Assembly: GCA_964650685.1 (NCBI GenBank)
Contig: CAZYUW010000086.1
Coordinates: 1-6,353, forward strand
DNA from: Nitratifractor sp964650685
GTDB lineage: Bacteria > Campylobacterota > Campylobacteria > Campylobacterales > Sulfurovaceae
Direction of reading: 5' to 3'
Length of the DNA: 6,353 nucleotides
The notes below the pieces were generated by a model that saw nothing but the letters and a program-made list of their open reading frames with translations, was not told the origin of the DNA and did not search any database. Positions 5,933 to 6,353 of this stretch are shown here, piece after piece (position 1 is the stretch's first letter; each line of letters opens with the position of its first letter). The translations under genes were made by a program, and so were the position numbers.

Positions 5933-6352
5933 TCATATCCCTGCCTCTTTACAAAAATCCTTTGTGGACATCAAAGGTATCCCGTCGCTGACAAAATGCC
6001 GATCATTGCTTAGGATCAGATCGGAATCGATCTTTTTTGCCATCACATACTGGATGGTATCTTCCAGATCAACAAAGCGGCTGTTCTGTCTCATCAGGCG
6101 ACAGCTTTTGGTCACTTCACTATTGCCAAATGCCACGACTTCACACCATCCATTCACTTCTATAATATAATCCAACGCCTTTTCCCTCTCTCTTTTGGCA
6201 TAGATGTAATAAAGTGTCGTTACGATATCGCACGAGGTATAGAGCTCAACCTCTTTATCTGAAAGGGCAAACTTGACCGCTTTTCTGCTCTCCATACAGA
6301 AAGGGCGTGTCTCATCATAGATATCTGCCAGCACATTGGCATCGAGGAAAAT
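5933..6352 (-). CDS. PIN-domain ribonuclease (VapC-like toxin), 5'-partial
   Basis: PIN proteins are Mg-dependent ribonucleases, often the toxin of VapBC-type pairs. The visible 139 residues open with IFLDANVLADIYDE, the strand-1 PIN motif with the first metal-binding Asp. TSCDIVTTLYYIYAK follows in the mid-domain, then VDLEDTIQYVMAKKIDSDLILSNDRHF, which contains the later acidic residues and the (A/S)DLI-x-(T/S)-(R/N)D signature. The GTG at 6334 is not the start: it encodes the Val of the conserved LDANVL motif, and the frame continues to the window edge. The call is most like the PIN_3-type subgroup, by eye. Hand counts of 60-base blocks give 45% GC (5941-6000) and 40% (6121-6180), against 52% in aguA (4201-4260) and 57% in aguB (5401-5460), hinting at acquisition. 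A cognate antitoxin would lie upstream, beyond 6353, and cannot be seen. Confidence 0.85.
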   Translation of the reverse strand: MFLDANVLADIYDETRPFCMESRKAVKFALSDKEVELYTSCDIVTTLYYIYAKREREKALDYIIEVNGWCEVVAFGNSEVTKSCRLMRQNSRFVDLEDTIQYVMAKKIDSDLILSNDRHFVSDGIPLMSTKDFCKEAGI

Positions 6353-6353
6353 A

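Noticed and set aside
1..6353. CRISPR arrays, insertion sequences, rRNA or tRNA genes
   Set aside because: No regularly spaced direct repeats, transposase motifs or RNA gene signatures were seen on either strand.

Overview
The window looks like chromosomal sequence of a free-living Campylobacterota (Epsilonproteobacteria) relative. This is an inference from the agmatine deiminase / N-carbamoylputrescine amidase pair, the style of the alanine racemase, and the codon usage (many AGA and ATA codons at moderate GC). No rRNA or other marker confirms the lineage. The main block is densely coded with strong GGAGG-type ribosome binding sites. The last ~400 bases are AT-richer and may have been acquired.

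Layout: (1) 2-1084, plus strand: tRNA 2-selenouridine synthase (selU/mnmH), with its first few codons outside the window. (2) 1104-3524, minus strand: a probable three-gene operon transcribed alr (alanine racemase) -> small lipoprotein -> selD (selenophosphate synthetase). alr and the lipoprotein gene overlap by ATGA, and selD follows 28 bases later. selD converges on selU with 19 bases between their stop codons. (3) 3525-3783: divergent intergenic region with an alr promoter candidate, an imperfect inverted repeat and a weak promoter for the rightward operon. (4) 3784-5818, plus strand: a three-gene operon of a 44-codon membrane protein, agmatine deiminase and N-carbamoylputrescine amidase. 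(5) 5819-5932: AT-rich intergenic region with inverted repeats between converging genes. (6) 5933-6352, minus strand: a PIN-domain (VapC-like) ribonuclease, truncated by the window edge.

The most notable point is that selD is itself a selenoprotein gene. Its reading frame starts at a GTG at 2144 with a good ribosome binding site and runs through an in-frame TGA at 2088-2090. That TGA lies exactly where the family has its catalytic Cys or Sec, and an excellent two-stem bacterial SECIS-like hairpin follows at once. A standard gene caller would start the gene at an internal ATG (2015) and lose the catalytic N-terminus. SelD makes selenophosphate, which is used by SelU next door to convert 2-thiouridine to 2-selenouridine in tRNA, and by the selenocysteine machinery that SelD needs for its own synthesis. 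The selenocysteine genes selA, selB and selC are not in the window.

The rightward operon encodes the two steps agmatine -> N-carbamoylputrescine -> putrescine, feeding polyamine synthesis. The small membrane protein at its head and the lipoprotein between alr and selD have no function that I recognise.
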